Below are positions 54,701 through 62,580 of a DNA stretch of 64,000 nt, in pieces. The notes under the pieces are model-generated. The model saw only the letters and a program-made list of their open reading frames with translations. It did not search any database and was not told the DNA's origin. A program made the translations under genes and the position numbers. Each line of letters starts with the position of its first letter. Position 1 is the first letter of the stretch. The DNA is from AC-32 sp963763475. GTDB taxonomy: Bacteria; Actinomycetota; Thermoleophilia; Gaiellales; Gaiellaceae. The stretch is taken from contig CAVXOR010000002.1 of assembly GCA_963763475.1 (NCBI GenBank), positions 434,001 through 498,000 on the forward strand. Reading direction: 5' to 3'.

Positions 54701-55087
54701 GCCTCGTCGCTGGCCGCCGCGGCGCTCGACTTGGAGCCGCTCGTCCTCAACGACTGGATGGTGGTCGAAGCGGCTTGGGTGATGTGCGACCTCGGGCTCG
54801 CCGAGAAGTATCGAGCGTGGATGGCAAGAGGGCCGGGCTCACCCTGGATTCGTGCGGCCGAGCTCGTCTGTGCGGGGGAGTTCACGCGAGCCGCCGACGC
54901 GCTCGAGGAGATACGTCACCGCCCGGGCGAGGCGTACGCGCGGCTACGTGCAGCGAGACAGCTCGTCGCGGACGGTCGTCGCGCCGAGGCCGACGCCGAG
55001 CTTCAGCGCTCGCTCGCGTTCTGGCGCTCGGTGGGGGCGACGCGCTACGTGCGCGAGGGCGAGGCGCTTCTCGCCGCTTCGGCGTGA
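51785..55087 (+). CDS. Class III nucleotide cyclase-AAA ATPase-TPR regulator
   Basis: The 1100-residue protein has an N-terminal zinc ribbon (CPNCSAENPSSARFCMAC) and a class III cyclase domain (about 34-205) with all catalytic positions visible. These are metal Asp44 (FADLVGFT) and Asp88 (KFIGDAVM), purine-selecting Lys84 and Asp153, and transition-state Asn156/Arg160 (VVNTAAR). It then has an AAA/STAND ATPase (Walker A GVPGIGKS, about 254-261; LVFEDLHWADD) and a long TPR-like C-terminus. It is predicted to make cAMP under control of the ATPase/TPR part. ATG 51785 is preceded by small hairpins. It overlaps the convergent deaminase by 43 bases. Confidence 0.93.
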   Translation: MLCPNCSAENPSSARFCMACAAPLAAVAFAGREERKVVTVLFADLVGFTARAEQLDPEDVRAVLAPYHAHLRSELERFGGTVEKFIGDAVMALFGAPVAHEDDPERAVRAALDIRDWVREQEELQLRIAISTGEALISLGARAAEGEGMAAGDVVNTAARLQSAAPVNGILVGETTYRATSQEIEYREAEPVVAKGKTEPIRVWEALEARARFGVDLGEAKAPLVGRVRELDRLRDALDVARRQRQLQLVTLVGVPGIGKSRLVHELFKAVEAEPDFTTWRQGRSLPYGEGVSFWALAEIVKAQAGILESDSEADVSAKLAAAVAEVAADANEADWMGSRLRGLVGLQAEDESSVHQTERFSAWRTFIEALADDRPLVLVFEDLHWADDGLLDFVDQLVEWARSAPILVLCTARPELLERRPEWGGGKANASTISLPPLEDDETAKLFAVLLQRAVLPAETQAELLGRAAGNPLYAEQYARMLAESDGNAELALPETVQGIIAARLDGLSDREKTLLQDASVVGKVFWLGSVLSIGRGERGAAEEALRALGRKELVQRARRSSVEGEQEYAFEHLLVRDVAYGQIPRAARADKHRAAALWVEELGRPEDHAEMLASHYSRALEYARASGQESGPLVERARQALREAGERAASLQAWPAAVRFYGEALELWPEDDPQLAQVRLACGRAQFSVDGTGLELVNAGVDGLADGGDPEAAAGAAVIAARIHWMVGDVERHDVYLQRALDLVGDVDDSPARVAAMTMVVAKVGFDGGYQAGLEVANEVLPDAERLGLDEERVRLLNLRGDARAALGDDGGFDDLAQSIELASQTHAFEHLHSALNNLMARQIGRGWLEQAQETLDEMKLNLERHPADAERRWINAVEAEISYTSGHWREALSMLDAFIAESEAQSPHYLDSVAHNLRAAIRRGRGERDRAVQDSAKGLEEAHRTGEAQLVGLALVGSAVTLLDEGSSQASSLAAAALDLEPLVLNDWMVVEAAWVMCDLGLAEKYRAWMARGPGSPWIRAAELVCAGEFTRAADALEEIRHRPGEAYARLRAARQLVADGRRAEADAELQRSLAFWRSVGATRYVREGEALLAASA

Positions 55088-56073
55088 ATGAAGCTCGCTT
55101 CGTGGCCGCGGCGGTTCGCCTCGGCCAGCTCGGCCTCGTCGAGCGCGCCGATGCGCTCGAGTAGCTCGAGCTCGTCGCGCAGGTGCGTCCGCATCATCTC
55201 CGGGCCGTCCGTGGCGATCGTGAACGGCACGCCGTGCTCGACGAAGGCGCGGAAGGTCTCGCGCACGGCGTCCTCGTCGGGCAGCGCGCGGGTGAGCAGG
55301 TTCGAGGTGGGGCAGATCTCGAGCACGATCTCCTGCTCGCGCAGCGCGGCCATCAGCTCCGGGTCGCGCGCGGCGAGGATGCCGTGGCCGATGCGGTCGG
55401 GACGCAGGTGCTCGACGACCTCGCCGATCTCCGCCTCACCGTGCTCTTCGCTCTCCTCGCCGACGTGGATCGTCACGCCGAGGCCGGCGTTGCGCGCCTC
55501 CTCGACGAGCGGCTGCAGGTCGCGGTAGGGGTAGCGCTCGCCGCGGGGGCGCGGCCCGGCGATGTCCACGCCGACGACCCCGCGCGGCGCGTAGCGGATC
55601 GCCTTCTCGACCACGATCGAGTTCTGCCGCTCGTCGAAGGTGCGGTCCATCATCAGGATCAGCCCGACGCGGACGAGCGGGTACTCGAGGCTCGCGCGGT
55701 CGAGCCCGCGGATCGCGGCCATGATGATGTGGTCGAGGTCGCGCTCGCCGCCGCGGTTGCGCTTCATCGGATTGAAGCGCAGCTCCAGCGTCGTGATGTG
55801 CTGCGAGCGGTAGGCGCCGCCGATCGCCGCGTGCACCGAGCGCTCGACCGCAAGCGGGCTCGACTGGATCAGCTCGGTCCAGTGGTAGATCTGGTCGAGG
55901 GCGTCGAGCGAGTCGACGCGGCGGGGGTCTGCGATCGTGACGAGCCGGTCGAACTCCCAGTAGTCCTTGACCGGCAGGGCGATGCCCTGCTCGTGGGCGA
56001 GGCTCCACATGATCTCGGAGGCGACCGACGCGCCGAGGTGCGTGTGGAGCTCGGCGAGGCCCTCGTCGACCAT
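55045..56073 (-). CDS. Adenosine deaminase superfamily hydrolase
   Basis: The 342-residue amidohydrolase has HxH metal ligands at residues 10 and 12 (ELHTHLGAS) and a third His in the HAGE-equivalent TIHVGEESEEHGEAEI, with the catalytic Glu. The base-stabilising His is in RIGHGIL, and the metal Asp in IATDGPEM. In standard adenosine deaminase the metal Asp is followed by a second Asp that holds the purine; here Gly replaces it. The substrate may thus not be adenosine (e.g. another nucleoside or purine-like compound). Its 3' end overlaps the cyclase gene by 43 bases. Confidence 0.85.
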   Translation of the reverse strand: MVDEGLAELHTHLGASVASEIMWSLAHEQGIALPVKDYWEFDRLVTIADPRRVDSLDALDQIYHWTELIQSSPLAVERSVHAAIGGAYRSQHITTLELRFNPMKRNRGGERDLDHIIMAAIRGLDRASLEYPLVRVGLILMMDRTFDERQNSIVVEKAIRYAPRGVVGVDIAGPRPRGERYPYRDLQPLVEEARNAGLGVTIHVGEESEEHGEAEIGEVVEHLRPDRIGHGILAARDPELMAALREQEIVLEICPTSNLLTRALPDEDAVRETFRAFVEHGVPFTIATDGPEMMRTHLRDELELLERIGALDEAELAEANRRGHEASFIHAEAARSASPSRT

Positions 56074-56082
56074 GCTGCGAGT

Positions 56083-56826
56083 CTACGGGTGGATGGTGAT
56101 CTGGGTGCCGAGCGGCACGATGCGGATCAGGTAGCGCAGGTCGGCTTCGCCGGCGTGCAGGCAGCCCGTGCTGACCGCGCCTGCGGTCGAGCCACCGTGG
56201 ATCGCGAGGCGGTCGCCACCCGTCCAGCCCGGCGGGAGGTTCGTCTGGTGCCCGGAGAGGGCGAGGATGCAGCAGCCGTAGACGGCCGAGTAGTCGGCGC
56301 CGCGGAGCTTGTCGGTGATCGCGAAGCGGCCGGTGGGGGTCGCGGTTCCTGGGGCGCCGATGCCGACGCGCAGCGTCCGCAGCAGGCGTTTGCCGGCGCG
56401 GACGCGCAGCAGGCGTGACGAAAGATCGACGTCGAGCGCCACGGTGGTGCGGCTGAGGCGGAGGGCGCCGCGGCCGTCGACCCAGCCCGTGCGGCCGTTC
56501 GGCAGCTCGGTCGTGATCACGCGTAGGCCCTGACGGGCGGGGGTGGCCGCGAAGGTGCGCGGCGAACCGAACTCGGTCGTCGCTCCGAGGCGTGTGACCA
56601 CGGGGCCCTCGGGCGCGCTGCGGACAGTCACGACACGGTCTGGCGCGACGCGCGCGACCAGCGTCCCGGACACGACGCGCTTCGGAGGAGCCGCGGGGTG
56701 GTCGAAGGGCTCGGGCGTCAGGACCGGCAGCGACGCGGTGCTGACCGGCTGGGCCTGTCCGGAGACGTCACCTCCGAGCGAGAAGGCCAAGAGTAGTGCG
56801 GCGGCGGCGGCGATCCGGCGGCCCAC
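56083..56826 (-). CDS. Secreted L,D-transpeptidase (YkuD domain)
   Basis: The 247-residue protein has a signal peptide (RRIAAAAALLLAFSLGGDVSG), an SH3-like N-terminal region and a C-terminal YkuD domain. The catalytic motif is LAIHGGSTAGAVSTGCLHAGEADL: His in IHGG and Cys in STGCLH. The usual Arg after SHGCIR is His here, as in some actinobacterial LDTs. It forms 3-3 cross-links in peptidoglycan or attaches proteins. It sits 9 bases before the deaminase ATG, co-directional. Confidence 0.9.
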   Translation of the reverse strand: MGRRIAAAAALLLAFSLGGDVSGQAQPVSTASLPVLTPEPFDHPAAPPKRVVSGTLVARVAPDRVVTVRSAPEGPVVTRLGATTEFGSPRTFAATPARQGLRVITTELPNGRTGWVDGRGALRLSRTTVALDVDLSSRLLRVRAGKRLLRTLRVGIGAPGTATPTGRFAITDKLRGADYSAVYGCCILALSGHQTNLPPGWTGGDRLAIHGGSTAGAVSTGCLHAGEADLRYLIRIVPLGTQITIHP

Positions 56827-56879
56827 ATAGCCCGGATCGGCTCGGCAGGCCTATCTGGCATGCCTCGATCGAGGGATGC

Positions 56880-58634
56880 CTACAGCCGGTTGACGCGGCC
56901 GAGCGAGAGCCACCAGCGGCCGGCGGCCAGCTGGAGCCACGAGACGAGCACGAGCGGGATCGCCAGCAGCAAGGGCAGAAACACGTCGAAGATCACGATC
57001 GCAACCGGTTTCACGAACGGCTTTTCGGAGTTCGCGTAGATCGCCAGCGCCACCAAAACGGCCAGAATCACGATGAAGAGCGCGGTGCCGTGCGGGGTCA
57101 GCAGCAGCCAGAGGCCGTAGGCGGCGGCGCCGAGGCCGGCCAGGATCAGCAGCAGCACGATCGGCAGCACCGCGGGCAGCATCCGCGAGGGCTTGAGGAA
57201 CCGCTCCTTCGAGGCGTGTACCACCTTGAGGAACTTCTCGCTGGGCTGGGCGAGCTGCTCGGCGACGACCGCGAACGGCCACTCGACGTTCGGGCCGGGA
57301 GTGCCGAGGGCGCCCAGGCCGGCCCGCGTGGGCACGATCTTGCCGGTCAACTGGTAGGCGTCGGCCATCAGCGACCACGCCTCGACCTCGCAGAAGGCGT
57401 CGAGGTCGGTGCGCACCTGGGCCAGCGCCCGCTGCACCTTCTCGGCCACGCCGAAGTCGGTGGACTCGATCTTGGCGTCCTTTTCCGAGACCTGGCCGCC
57501 GGGGGTGCGCTCGCGGGCGGGCAGGCCCGTCTGGAGGTGCATGAACGCGACCGAGGCGCCCTCGCGCAGGAGCTGTAGCAACCGCTGCTCGCGCTCGGCA
57601 TCTCCGTAGATCGAGATCACGCGGCCGAGCACGGCGGGCAGGCGGGTGGAGGGACGCTCGATATCGGGCATCTGGCCGGAGCCGTCGCTGATGATCCAGT
57701 GCGAGCAGCCGCGGTCGACCAGTCCCTCGACGCCCTGGTTGTCGTGGACGCCGCCGTCGACGAGCTCGACGGTGAGGTCGTCGAACAGCCCCGGGACGAT
57801 CATCGGCGGGAAACCGCCCGGGAAGCACGCCGAGGCGGCGACCGCCCCGCCGAGCGGGAAGTCGCGGCACGCCTCGGGCAGGTCGGCCCACTTCGTGCGC
57901 TGCAGGATCGTGTTCTTGTCCACGTCCTCGCGAGCGGACTGGTCGGGTGTGCCCTGCCGCCGCGGCTCGCCCATGTACATCGCCTCGAAGCGCCAGTTGT
58001 GGCCAGTGTTGAGCGTCGTCGCCTCGAGCAGCAGGATCGGCACGGGAGCGTTCCGTGTCTGGTTCGCCACGTCGGGGTCGAAGGGACCCTCGTGGCCCTT
58101 GGGCTCGATCAGCAGGTCGCGCATCGCGATCCGGCCGTCGCGCTTGGGCCGCTCGCCCCAGGCCTTGGAGTAGAAGCGCCGCTCGTAGAGCGCGGCGACG
58201 CGGTCGGTGCGCGAGTAGGTCGGCAGCGCCATGCGGAGGTTCTCGAGCAGGTTCACCCAGCCGGAGCCGCGCACGTTGCTCGCGGCCGCCTCGCGGTATT
58301 CCCGCTCGACCGCCCGGACGAGCTCGACGTAGTCCGCATCCACGATTTCGGCGTCGGCCTTCGACTCGAGCAGGTTCTTGACGTGCAGGTAGTAGAGCGC
58401 GCCGACGATCGACCCGCCCGAGACGGTCGAGATCACCTGCACCGGCCGAAGCAGCCCCAGCTCCGCGAGCCGCGCGAGCACGCCGATGTGGAAGAAAGCT
58501 GCGCGGTGCCCGCCCCCGGAGAGGGCGAGGCCGAGCTTCGGGTGCTCCCGTTCCTCGGTCACTGGCGGCAAGCCCACGATCTCACCGTGTTCGTCGCGAG
58601 TCAACGGGAATGGAGGTTGACCCAGCTGGGTCAT
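56880..58634 (-). CDS. Patatin-like phospholipase with C-terminal membrane domain
   Basis: The 584-residue protein has the patatin oxyanion loop LALSGGGHRAAFFHIGVLARL, the nucleophile Ser in ISTVSGGSIVGALYY, and the catalytic Asp in VELVDGGVHDNQGVEGL. The Ser-Asp dyad is intact. The C-terminal ~150 residues carry two to three transmembrane helices (PIVLLLILAGLGAAAYGLWLLL, ALFIVILAVLVALAIYA, IVIFDVFLPLLLAIPLVLVSW), so it is tethered to the membrane. Membrane lipid turnover is likely. The start is ATG 58634. Confidence 0.9.
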   Translation of the reverse strand: MTQLGQPPFPLTRDEHGEIVGLPPVTEEREHPKLGLALSGGGHRAAFFHIGVLARLAELGLLRPVQVISTVSGGSIVGALYYLHVKNLLESKADAEIVDADYVELVRAVEREYREAAASNVRGSGWVNLLENLRMALPTYSRTDRVAALYERRFYSKAWGERPKRDGRIAMRDLLIEPKGHEGPFDPDVANQTRNAPVPILLLEATTLNTGHNWRFEAMYMGEPRRQGTPDQSAREDVDKNTILQRTKWADLPEACRDFPLGGAVAASACFPGGFPPMIVPGLFDDLTVELVDGGVHDNQGVEGLVDRGCSHWIISDGSGQMPDIERPSTRLPAVLGRVISIYGDAEREQRLLQLLREGASVAFMHLQTGLPARERTPGGQVSEKDAKIESTDFGVAEKVQRALAQVRTDLDAFCEVEAWSLMADAYQLTGKIVPTRAGLGALGTPGPNVEWPFAVVAEQLAQPSEKFLKVVHASKERFLKPSRMLPAVLPIVLLLILAGLGAAAYGLWLLLTPHGTALFIVILAVLVALAIYANSEKPFVKPVAIVIFDVFLPLLLAIPLVLVSWLQLAAGRWWLSLGRVNRL

Positions 58635-58760
58635 GACAGGGGTGGTACCTCGGTGTCAAGCTCGAGCGCGACGCTCGGACGGTCAAGGTATGCCCATACC
58701 TTCCCCCCGTCGGCCGAACCCCTAAGCGGTCGCCGGGACTCTCGTACCGGACGAGCTCAT

Positions 58761-58796
58761 CCCTACCGGCCGCCCGCGGCGGGACGGCCGGTAGGG
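58761..58796 (+). promoter_or_regulatory. Strong hairpin in the PAS-LuxR 5' region
   Basis: CCCTACCGGCCG (58761-58772) and CGGCCGGTAGGG (58785-58796) make a perfect 12-bp stem with a 12-base GC loop, ending 22 bases before the ATG. It is followed by a T-rich stretch (GGCTTGTTTCTG). It could be an attenuator or, if a promoter lies downstream, a terminator of antisense transcription. Confidence 0.55.
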
Positions 58797-58818
58797 GCTT
58801 GTTTCTGCTCGAGCGCCT

Positions 58819-59451
58819 ATGACACGCATGCCCGGAGACCCAGCGAAGCTCGACCTCACCCGTGCGATGGAGGATTTCGTCGCTCCCGCGTACGTGATCG
58901 ATCTGAAGGGTCGCTTCCGCTGGGTGAACAAGGCTTACGTGGAGCTCCTCGGCGACCTCCGCGGGCGATCGTTCGCGGATCATGTGGCCCCCGAGCACCG
59001 GCAGCTCGCGTCTACCAACTTCGCCCGCACGGTGGCCGGCGAGACGACGAACAACTTCGACCTGATGATCGTCGGCGGCACGGGCCAGCGGCTGACGCTG
59101 CAGATCACCTCCACGCCGCTGCGCGAGCAGGGCAAGATCGTCGGCGTCTTCGGGATCGGGATCACGGCGGCGCCGGCCGCGAGGCCCACGCCCTCGATGC
59201 TCGACGACCTGACGCCTCGCCAGCAGGAGGTGCTGCGGCTGCTGGCCGAGGGCCTCGAGACACCGGCGATCGCCCGCCGGCTCGGTGTCGCGGACGAGAC
59301 CGCGCGCAACCACATCCGGGCGCTGCTGCGAACCACGGGTGTCCATTCGCGGCTGGAAGTCGTGCTGCTGGGCCTGAGGCAAGGAGTGCTCGGGCCAAAC
59401 CTGCCGCAGCCCGGCCAGCAGCAGGCCGAGCAGCCGCCAGTCGCCGACTAG
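58819..59451 (+). CDS. PAS-LuxR transcriptional regulator
   Basis: The 210-residue protein has an N-terminal PAS domain (about 12-125: FVAPAYVIDLKGRFRWVNKAYVELLGDLRGRSF) and a LuxR HTH (about 130-190: LTPRQQEVLRLLAEGLETPAIARRLGVADETARNHIRALLRTTG). It is a one-component regulator resembling PAS-LuxR antibiotic-pathway activators of actinobacteria, but the ligand is unknown. A Gln/Pro tail follows. ATG 58819 or the later ATG at 58828 may be used. It lies after the strong hairpin and could be controlled by it. Confidence 0.9.
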   Translation: MTRMPGDPAKLDLTRAMEDFVAPAYVIDLKGRFRWVNKAYVELLGDLRGRSFADHVAPEHRQLASTNFARTVAGETTNNFDLMIVGGTGQRLTLQITSTPLREQGKIVGVFGIGITAAPAARPTPSMLDDLTPRQQEVLRLLAEGLETPAIARRLGVADETARNHIRALLRTTGVHSRLEVVLLGLRQGVLGPNLPQPGQQQAEQPPVAD

Positions 59452-59508
59452 CCTCGGCCGCGGCACCGGCCGCCTCGCGCCGGCCGGCGTCGTCAGAATC
59501 GCCGAACG

Positions 59509-60624
59509 ATGAAGGTCGGCATCGTCGTCCCGTACTCCTGGTCCTACTGGGGCGCCGTCCCCGAGCACGCCGAGCTGCAGGCGGCTTCGCTGCGGCGGCA
59601 CGGGGTCGAGACGCGCACCGTCATGGGCCACGACCCGGAGGGCAGCTTCACGCGCGTGCTGCACCCTCGGCACGGCCGGCACGGGCGGCCGCCCGAGGAC
59701 GTGATCGCCGTCGGGCGCTCGGTGATCGTCCCGGCCAACGGCGCGCTGCCGAACATCATCCTGAGCCCACGCGCGGTCCTGCGGATGAAGCAAGTGCTGG
59801 AGCGCGAGCGCTTCGACGTCCTGCACCTGCACGAGCCGATGACGCCCGTCATCTGCACCGCCGCTCTGGCCTGGGCGCGCTGCCCGGTGGTCGCGACCTT
59901 CCACGCCTCCGGCGGCCTCGGCTGGCTGCACGCCGGCCGGCCGGCCTGGGGGTTCCTGATGGACCGGATCGACCGTCGGATCGCCGTCTCCGACGCCGCG
60001 CGAGAGTCGGCGGTCCGCTGGTTCCCGGGCGAGTTCGAGGTGATCCCGAACGGGGTCCTGATCCCGGAGCACGCCGAGCCCGGCGGCCGCGAGCACCGGA
60101 TCGTGTTCGTCGGCCGGCACGACCCGCGCAAGGGGATGCCCGTGCTCCTGCGCGCGTGGCCGGAGATCCACCGCCGCACGGGCGCCCGGCTGCGGATCGT
60201 CGGCGCCGACCCCCTGATGGTGCGTCTGGCACTGAGCAGGGCGGGCCTCGGCTCGGAGGGGATCGACTCGCTCGGCTTCCTCAGCCAGGACGACCTGACC
60301 GAGGAGCTCTCGAGCGCGAAGGCGCTGGTGGCACCGTCGCTCGGCGGGGAAAGCTTCGGCATGGTGCTGACTCGTGCCTTCGCCTGTGCCACTCCGGTCG
60401 TGGCCTCCGACATCAGCGGCTACCGTGACGTCATGACGGACGAGACAGGGGTGCTCGTCCCGCCGGGGGAGCCGGACGCGCTGGCGGATGCGGTGGTCGG
60501 CCTGCTCGAGGACGAGCCGCGGCGCGAGCGCCAGGGTGCCACCGCGCGGCGGCTTGCCCAGGAGCGGTATTCCTGGGACGACATCGGGCGCCGGCTGGCC
60601 GAGATCTACCGGGGGCTCGCCTGA
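59509..60624 (+). CDS. PimA-like GT4 phosphatidylinositol mannosyltransferase
   Basis: The 371-residue GT-B enzyme has an N-terminus VGIVVPYSWSYWGAVPEHAE and the block VIVPANGALPNIILSP. DVLHLHEPMTPVICTAALAW and VVATFHASGG match PimA. The C-terminal half carries IVFVGRHDPRKGMPVLLRAWPEI and the E-x7-E block APSLGGESFGMVLTRAFACATPVVASDISG. PimA starts phosphatidylinositol mannoside synthesis by moving mannose to PI. The next gene, a lysyl-PG-synthase-like membrane protein joined by a CTGA overlap, may handle the product; this is inference. Confidence 0.88.
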   Translation: MKVGIVVPYSWSYWGAVPEHAELQAASLRRHGVETRTVMGHDPEGSFTRVLHPRHGRHGRPPEDVIAVGRSVIVPANGALPNIILSPRAVLRMKQVLERERFDVLHLHEPMTPVICTAALAWARCPVVATFHASGGLGWLHAGRPAWGFLMDRIDRRIAVSDAARESAVRWFPGEFEVIPNGVLIPEHAEPGGREHRIVFVGRHDPRKGMPVLLRAWPEIHRRTGARLRIVGADPLMVRLALSRAGLGSEGIDSLGFLSQDDLTEELSSAKALVAPSLGGESFGMVLTRAFACATPVVASDISGYRDVMTDETGVLVPPGEPDALADAVVGLLEDEPRRERQGATARRLAQERYSWDDIGRRLAEIYRGLA

Positions 60625-60665
60625 ACCTCCGCATCCCCGCATCGCCGCTCCTGCGGATCGCCGCT

Positions 60666-61700
60666 GTGCTGGCGTGCGCCGCGGGCGTGGTCGCGCTGCT
60701 CTGGTGGCGTGGGCCTGACTGGGGCACGGTCTGGCACGCGTTCGACGCCGTCAAGTGGTACTGGGTCGCCGGCGCGATCGCACTGAACCTGCTCTCCGTT
60801 GTCGTGCGGGCCCTCGCCTGGAGCACCGTGATCAACCAGGCGCTCGAGCCACCGCACCCGCGCTTCATGCTCGTCTTCTCGGCGTTCTCGGTCGGGTTGT
60901 TCGCCAACGCGGTGCTGCCGGGACGGATCGGCGAGCTCGCGCGCGTGGCGGTGCTGACCCGCAAGCTGCGGCTGCAGGGCCGCGGCAACGGCACGTGGGC
61001 GGCGCTCGTCGGGACGGTCTTCGCCCACCGGCTCTTCGACCTGATCCCGACGGCGCTCTTGATCCTCTACGTGGTCGCAACCGCGAAGATCCCGCACTGG
61101 GCGATCGCGAGCCTCCTGGTCGTCGGCGCGGTCGGCTTTGGGCTGTTCGCCTTCGCGTTCGCCAGCGCGCGGCACCACGACCGCTCCGTGCTCGAGGGCG
61201 TCGGCCCGATGCGGCGCCTGGTCGAGATGGGGCGGCACGGCCTGGGCGTGCTGCACGCGCCAGGGCCGGCGGCGGCCGCGGCCTTCTTCCAGACGCTGGG
61301 TTGGGTCTGCCAGCTGCTCGCGGTCTACGTCGCGATGCGGGCCTTCGACATCCACGCGCCCCTGCCGGCGGCCGCGCTCGTGCTGTTGCTGATGAACGTG
61401 GCGACGCTCTTCCCGCTCTGGCCGGGGAACATCGGCCTGCTGCAGGCGGCGATCGCGCTGCCGCTGCGCTCGTACGGCGTGCCGGCGGGGCAGGCGATCG
61501 CGTTCGGCTTCGGGCTGCAGGCGATCGAGGCGTCGGTCGGCGTCGGCGTCGGCCTGATGTTCCTCGCGCGCGAGGGCCTCTCCTTCGCGATGCTGAGGCG
61601 GATGCCCGACGCCTCCGAGGCGGAGGTGCCCGAGGAGGAGGAGGCCGAGGCGATGGCGGCGCTCGGCGAGGAACGTGCTCGCGCTCGCGTCCCCGGCTAG
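60666..61700 (+). CDS. LPG-synthase-like (UPF0104) polytopic membrane protein
   Basis: From GTG 60666 the protein has 344 residues with about seven helices and the UPF0104/flippase signatures VLPGRIGELARVAVL, FAHRLFDLIPTALLI and FPLWPGNIGLLQAAIALPLRSYGV. It lacks the C-terminal lysyltransferase domain of MprF, so only the flippase-like membrane domain is present. A lipid-translocating role is plausible for the family. The frame is open for 15 more codons to CTG 60621, which overlaps the preceding TGA; NLRIPASPLLRIAAVLAC would be a natural N-terminus. The acidic tail (DASEAEVPEEEEAEAM) is Glu-rich. Confidence 0.88.
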   Translation: MLACAAGVVALLWWRGPDWGTVWHAFDAVKWYWVAGAIALNLLSVVVRALAWSTVINQALEPPHPRFMLVFSAFSVGLFANAVLPGRIGELARVAVLTRKLRLQGRGNGTWAALVGTVFAHRLFDLIPTALLILYVVATAKIPHWAIASLLVVGAVGFGLFAFAFASARHHDRSVLEGVGPMRRLVEMGRHGLGVLHAPGPAAAAAFFQTLGWVCQLLAVYVAMRAFDIHAPLPAAALVLLLMNVATLFPLWPGNIGLLQAAIALPLRSYGVPAGQAIAFGFGLQAIEASVGVGVGLMFLAREGLSFAMLRRMPDASEAEVPEEEEAEAMAALGEERARARVPG

Positions 61701-62580
61701 CCTCAAGGGCGTTCTCTCCGCAGGTGAGGCCGCAGGCGCCCTGGCTCGCGGCTTCCGGCGCGCGGGCGCCGAGGCCGAGGAGCTGCCGCTCGCCGACGGC
61801 GGCGAGGGCACGGCGGTCGTGCTCGGCGCGGAGGTGGTGCGGGTCGAGCGGGTCCACGACGCCTTCGGCCGCGAGCGCGAAGCGCCGGTTCGCGCGCTGG
61901 CCGACGGGACGGTCGTCGTCGAGAGCGCCGACGCGATCCCGCTCGACCCCTCGCGCCTGGACGTCCGCACCGCGTCGAGCCGCGGCTTCGGCGAGCTGAT
62001 CGCGAAGGTAGGGGCGTGCGAGCGGCTGCTCGTCTGCCTGGGCGGCACGGCCACGATGGACGCAGGCGCCGGTCTGCTCGAGGTGCTGGACGAGCTGCCG
62101 GCGCCGACAACCGTCCTCTGCGACACGTGGGCGACGCTCGTGGAGGCGCCGCGACTCTTCGGCCCGCAGAAAGGCGCCCTCGCCGACGACGTGGTCGAGC
62201 TCGAGCGCCGCTTCGGCGACAACGAGCAGTCCTACGCCAAGCGCCGCGGGGCGGGCGCTGCCGGCGGGCTGGGCGCGGCTCTGGCATCGTTGGGCGCGGA
62301 GCTCGTGCCCGGCGCGACCTACGTGCTGGAGGCGGTGGGCTTCCGCGAGCGAGCGGCCGCCGCCGACCTCGTCGTCACCGGCGAGGGGACGGTCGACCGC
62401 ACCACCTTCGAGGGCAAGGCTCCGGGCGCGGCAGTGCACGCGTGCGTCGACCTCGGCGTGCGCTGCCTGCTCTTCGGCGGGCGGGTCGAGGAGGGCGTCG
62501 AGGCGCTTGCCCTCAGCGGCGACCCAGCTCGGGCAAGCGAGGACCTCGAGGAGCTAGGAGTCGGACTCGGCGGCGCGTAG
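61675..62580 (+). CDS. Glycerate kinase (GlxK family 1)
   Basis: ATP-dependent glycerate-2- or 3-kinase of the GK-I family. Its motifs are LPLADGGEGT at the N-terminus, SSRGFGELI, LVCLGGTATMDAGAG, FGPQKGA and VVTGEGTVDRTTFEGKAP near the C-terminus. At 301 residues it is about 70 shorter than typical GlxK proteins (around 370-380), with condensed loops. The start is GTG 61675, overlapping the membrane-protein gene by 26 bases. Its 3' end overlaps the convergent cNMP-binding gene by 27 bases. Confidence 0.9.
   Translation: MLALASPASLKGVLSAGEAAGALARGFRRAGAEAEELPLADGGEGTAVVLGAEVVRVERVHDAFGREREAPVRALADGTVVVESADAIPLDPSRLDVRTASSRGFGELIAKVGACERLLVCLGGTATMDAGAGLLEVLDELPAPTTVLCDTWATLVEAPRLFGPQKGALADDVVELERRFGDNEQSYAKRRGAGAAGGLGAALASLGAELVPGATYVLEAVGFRERAAAADLVVTGEGTVDRTTFEGKAPGAAVHACVDLGVRCLLFGGRVEEGVEALALSGDPARASEDLEELGVGLGGA

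Noticed and set aside
58582..62222. Two long minus-strand open frames opposite the glycosyltransferase, membrane protein and glycerate kinase
   Set aside because: No motif or ribosome site is seen and the opposite strand carries three recognisable families.
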